Origin: JBOHHR01 sp050740975
GTDB lineage: Bacteria > Pseudomonadota > Gammaproteobacteria > JBOHHR01
NCBI GenBank assembly: GCA_050740975.1
Contig: JBOIEE010000083.1
Coordinates: 1-5,983, forward strand
Direction: 5' to 3'
DNA: 5,983 nucleotides
Part shown: piece by piece, positions 5,158 to 5,983 of the stretch
Layout of the letters: every line of letters begins with the position of its first letter
Numbering within the stretch: position 1 is the first letter of the stretch
The notes under the pieces: model-generated
The model's input: the letters and a program-made list of their open reading frames with translations, nothing else
What the model was told of the DNA's origin: nothing
Databases searched by the model: none
Position numbers and translations under genes: made by a program

Positions 5158-5785
5158 AAAAATCCTCCTCGTGGAGGGCTTTGAGGTGCTCGTGCAAGGT
5201 GGGTTGGTTGTCCTTGAAGTAACGCGCCGTATCCGTTTGGGTAGGCAGGGATCGGCGATGATGACGCGGCCTTGGAGAGCGAGGGTTTTGAGCAAGGCTT
5301 TGATCTCTGGGATCTCGTTGGTCTTCTGCGGGACCTCGTGCGGGGACGCCCGAGCTTTGCAGCAAGGCTCAACAGATGCACCGGCGAGCCGTTCTCTCGC
5401 CGTGCGCCGCAAAGCGTCTTGCCGTCCACGGCGATGGGCTCATCGGTGTGACGCGCATCATCCACTCCCCGAAGGCCTGATCGACGGCTTGCGCATCAGC
5501 CGCCTGCAACACCCGGCGCAGCGTAGGCTCGGAAGGGGGCTCGAAGCGTTGGGTCTTAGGGTTGAAGCGCGCCCGCAGGCGCTTGAGCTGGGACTGGGTC
5601 AAACGTTCCACCCACTCGGCGATCGCCGTATAGCCCCGGCTGCCTGCGAGCACTGCGGCGAGACTCATTGACAGCACGCAGGCGTTGGGGTGGCGCAGGC
5701 CCAGGGGCTGGCGGCAGTCGCGGAGTTGGCGCAAGCGCTGATGCAGGTCTTCCATTTGTTTGGTGCTCAAGGTGATAGCGTGCAT
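5158..5785 (-). pseudogene. ISAs1-family transposase, frameshifted and lacking its 3' third
   Basis: From ATG 5785 the first frame encodes the N-terminal associated domain: LRDCRQPLGLRHP (21-33), MSLAAVLAGSRGYTAIAEW (40-58), PPSEPTLRRVLQ (83-94). Near 5446 the frame shifts and continues with IAVDGKTLCGARRENGSPVH, where D (5424-5426) is the first catalytic aspartate. A second shift near 5350 leads to HEVPQKTNEIPEIKALL and GRVIIAD, the last D (5251-5253) being the second catalytic residue. A lost G at about 5250 moves the frame to LPTQTDTARY. There about a dozen codons are missing at about 5217 before FKDNQPTLHEHL. Homology stops after EEDFS near 5158, so the segment with the catalytic glutamate is gone. 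Transposition activity in cis is excluded. No terminal inverted repeats could be identified. Confidence 0.88.
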
Positions 5786-5824
5786 GGGCGTCCTCCACTG
5801 GGGATGGGGTTTTGGATCACACAG

Positions 5825-5983
5825 CTAACACGCGCGGTTAACGAAGGTCTCTGCCCCACCACCGGATGGCCGTGCACCGCCTGCCAGTCCTGAGACAGCC
5901 GCTTGAGAGTCAACGACAGCACCCGCGAGGCGAGGTTGGGGACACGCACGTCGGGCAGGACGAGAAAACGGGCGTTATTGGCG
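5825..5983 (-). pseudogene. DUF4338 (DruA-like) protein fragment, broken, entering from the right edge
   Basis: The minus strand entering at 5983 reads NNARFLVLPDVRVPNLASRV, then LSLTLKRLSQDWQAVHGHPVV, the core block of DUF4338, a domain named in the Druantia defence protein DruA and also common beside or fused to transposases. A one-base loss in the C run at 5854-5857 breaks the frame; restoring it gives AETFVNRAC and then TAG (5827-5825). The block that normally follows (an F-GTCY-AANW segment) is missing. With the frame restored and the TAG ignored, reading continues in frame into the transposase ATG at 5785. This makes a former fusion or tight operon with the ISAs1 transposase plausible. 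Beside a dead transposase, a transposon origin is far more likely than a defence locus. Confidence 0.72.

Noticed and set aside
5171..5671. A 166-codon plus-strand ORF over the transposase remnant.
   Set aside because: It is the antisense of recognisable transposase blocks.
5825..5983. A Druantia-type phage defence system.
   Set aside because: Only a broken DUF4338 fragment is present beside a dead ISAs1 transposase; no DruB-E or other Druantia genes are in the window.
1..5983. CRISPR arrays, tRNA or rRNA genes.
   Set aside because: No regularly spaced repeats and no cloverleaf or rRNA-like stretches were found by eye on either strand.

Overview
The window reads as a gammaproteobacterial chromosome segment, because a YpjD-type cytochrome c assembly protein sits head-to-head with ffh. 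This is inference: there is no rRNA or other species-level marker. The usual rpsP-rimM-trmD-rplS cluster does not follow ffh here; an ABC-2 transporter does. The left and right flanks are full of decayed genes and mobile-element debris.

Left part (1-1629, mostly minus strand). At the edge is the start of a gene with an Ada-type metal-binding domain, running off the window. Behind it lies a fossil YVTN beta-propeller gene with stops and frameshifts, whose broken 5' end abuts the stop of an intact ypjD-like gene. A good minus-strand promoter lies just upstream of ypjD. The 253-base divergent gap to ffh also holds two direct 8-mers, a run of overlapping hairpins and an extended -10 promoter for ffh.

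Centre (1630-4779, plus strand). ffh is complete with all GTPase motifs and an M domain. After it, a 153-base gap carries two long stem-loops (about 15-16 bp stems, each with an 11-base loop). Then comes an ABC ATPase, a possible 31-codon arginine-rich ORF that overlaps both neighbours, and an ABC-2 permease. ATPase and permease should form one exporter of unknown substrate, probably co-translated.

Right part (4780-5983). No intact gene is visible. In order it contains a GC-rich palindrome resembling a dispersed repeat, a short coding-like fragment, the 3' end (domains V and VI) of a probable group IIC intron without its reverse transcriptase, an ISAs1-family transposase broken by several frameshifts and missing its 3' third, and a fragment of a DUF4338 (DruA-like) protein. 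The last two may be the remains of one composite gene. I see no intact new system; the best leads are the fossil composite element, the hairpins around ffh and the coupled small ORF.
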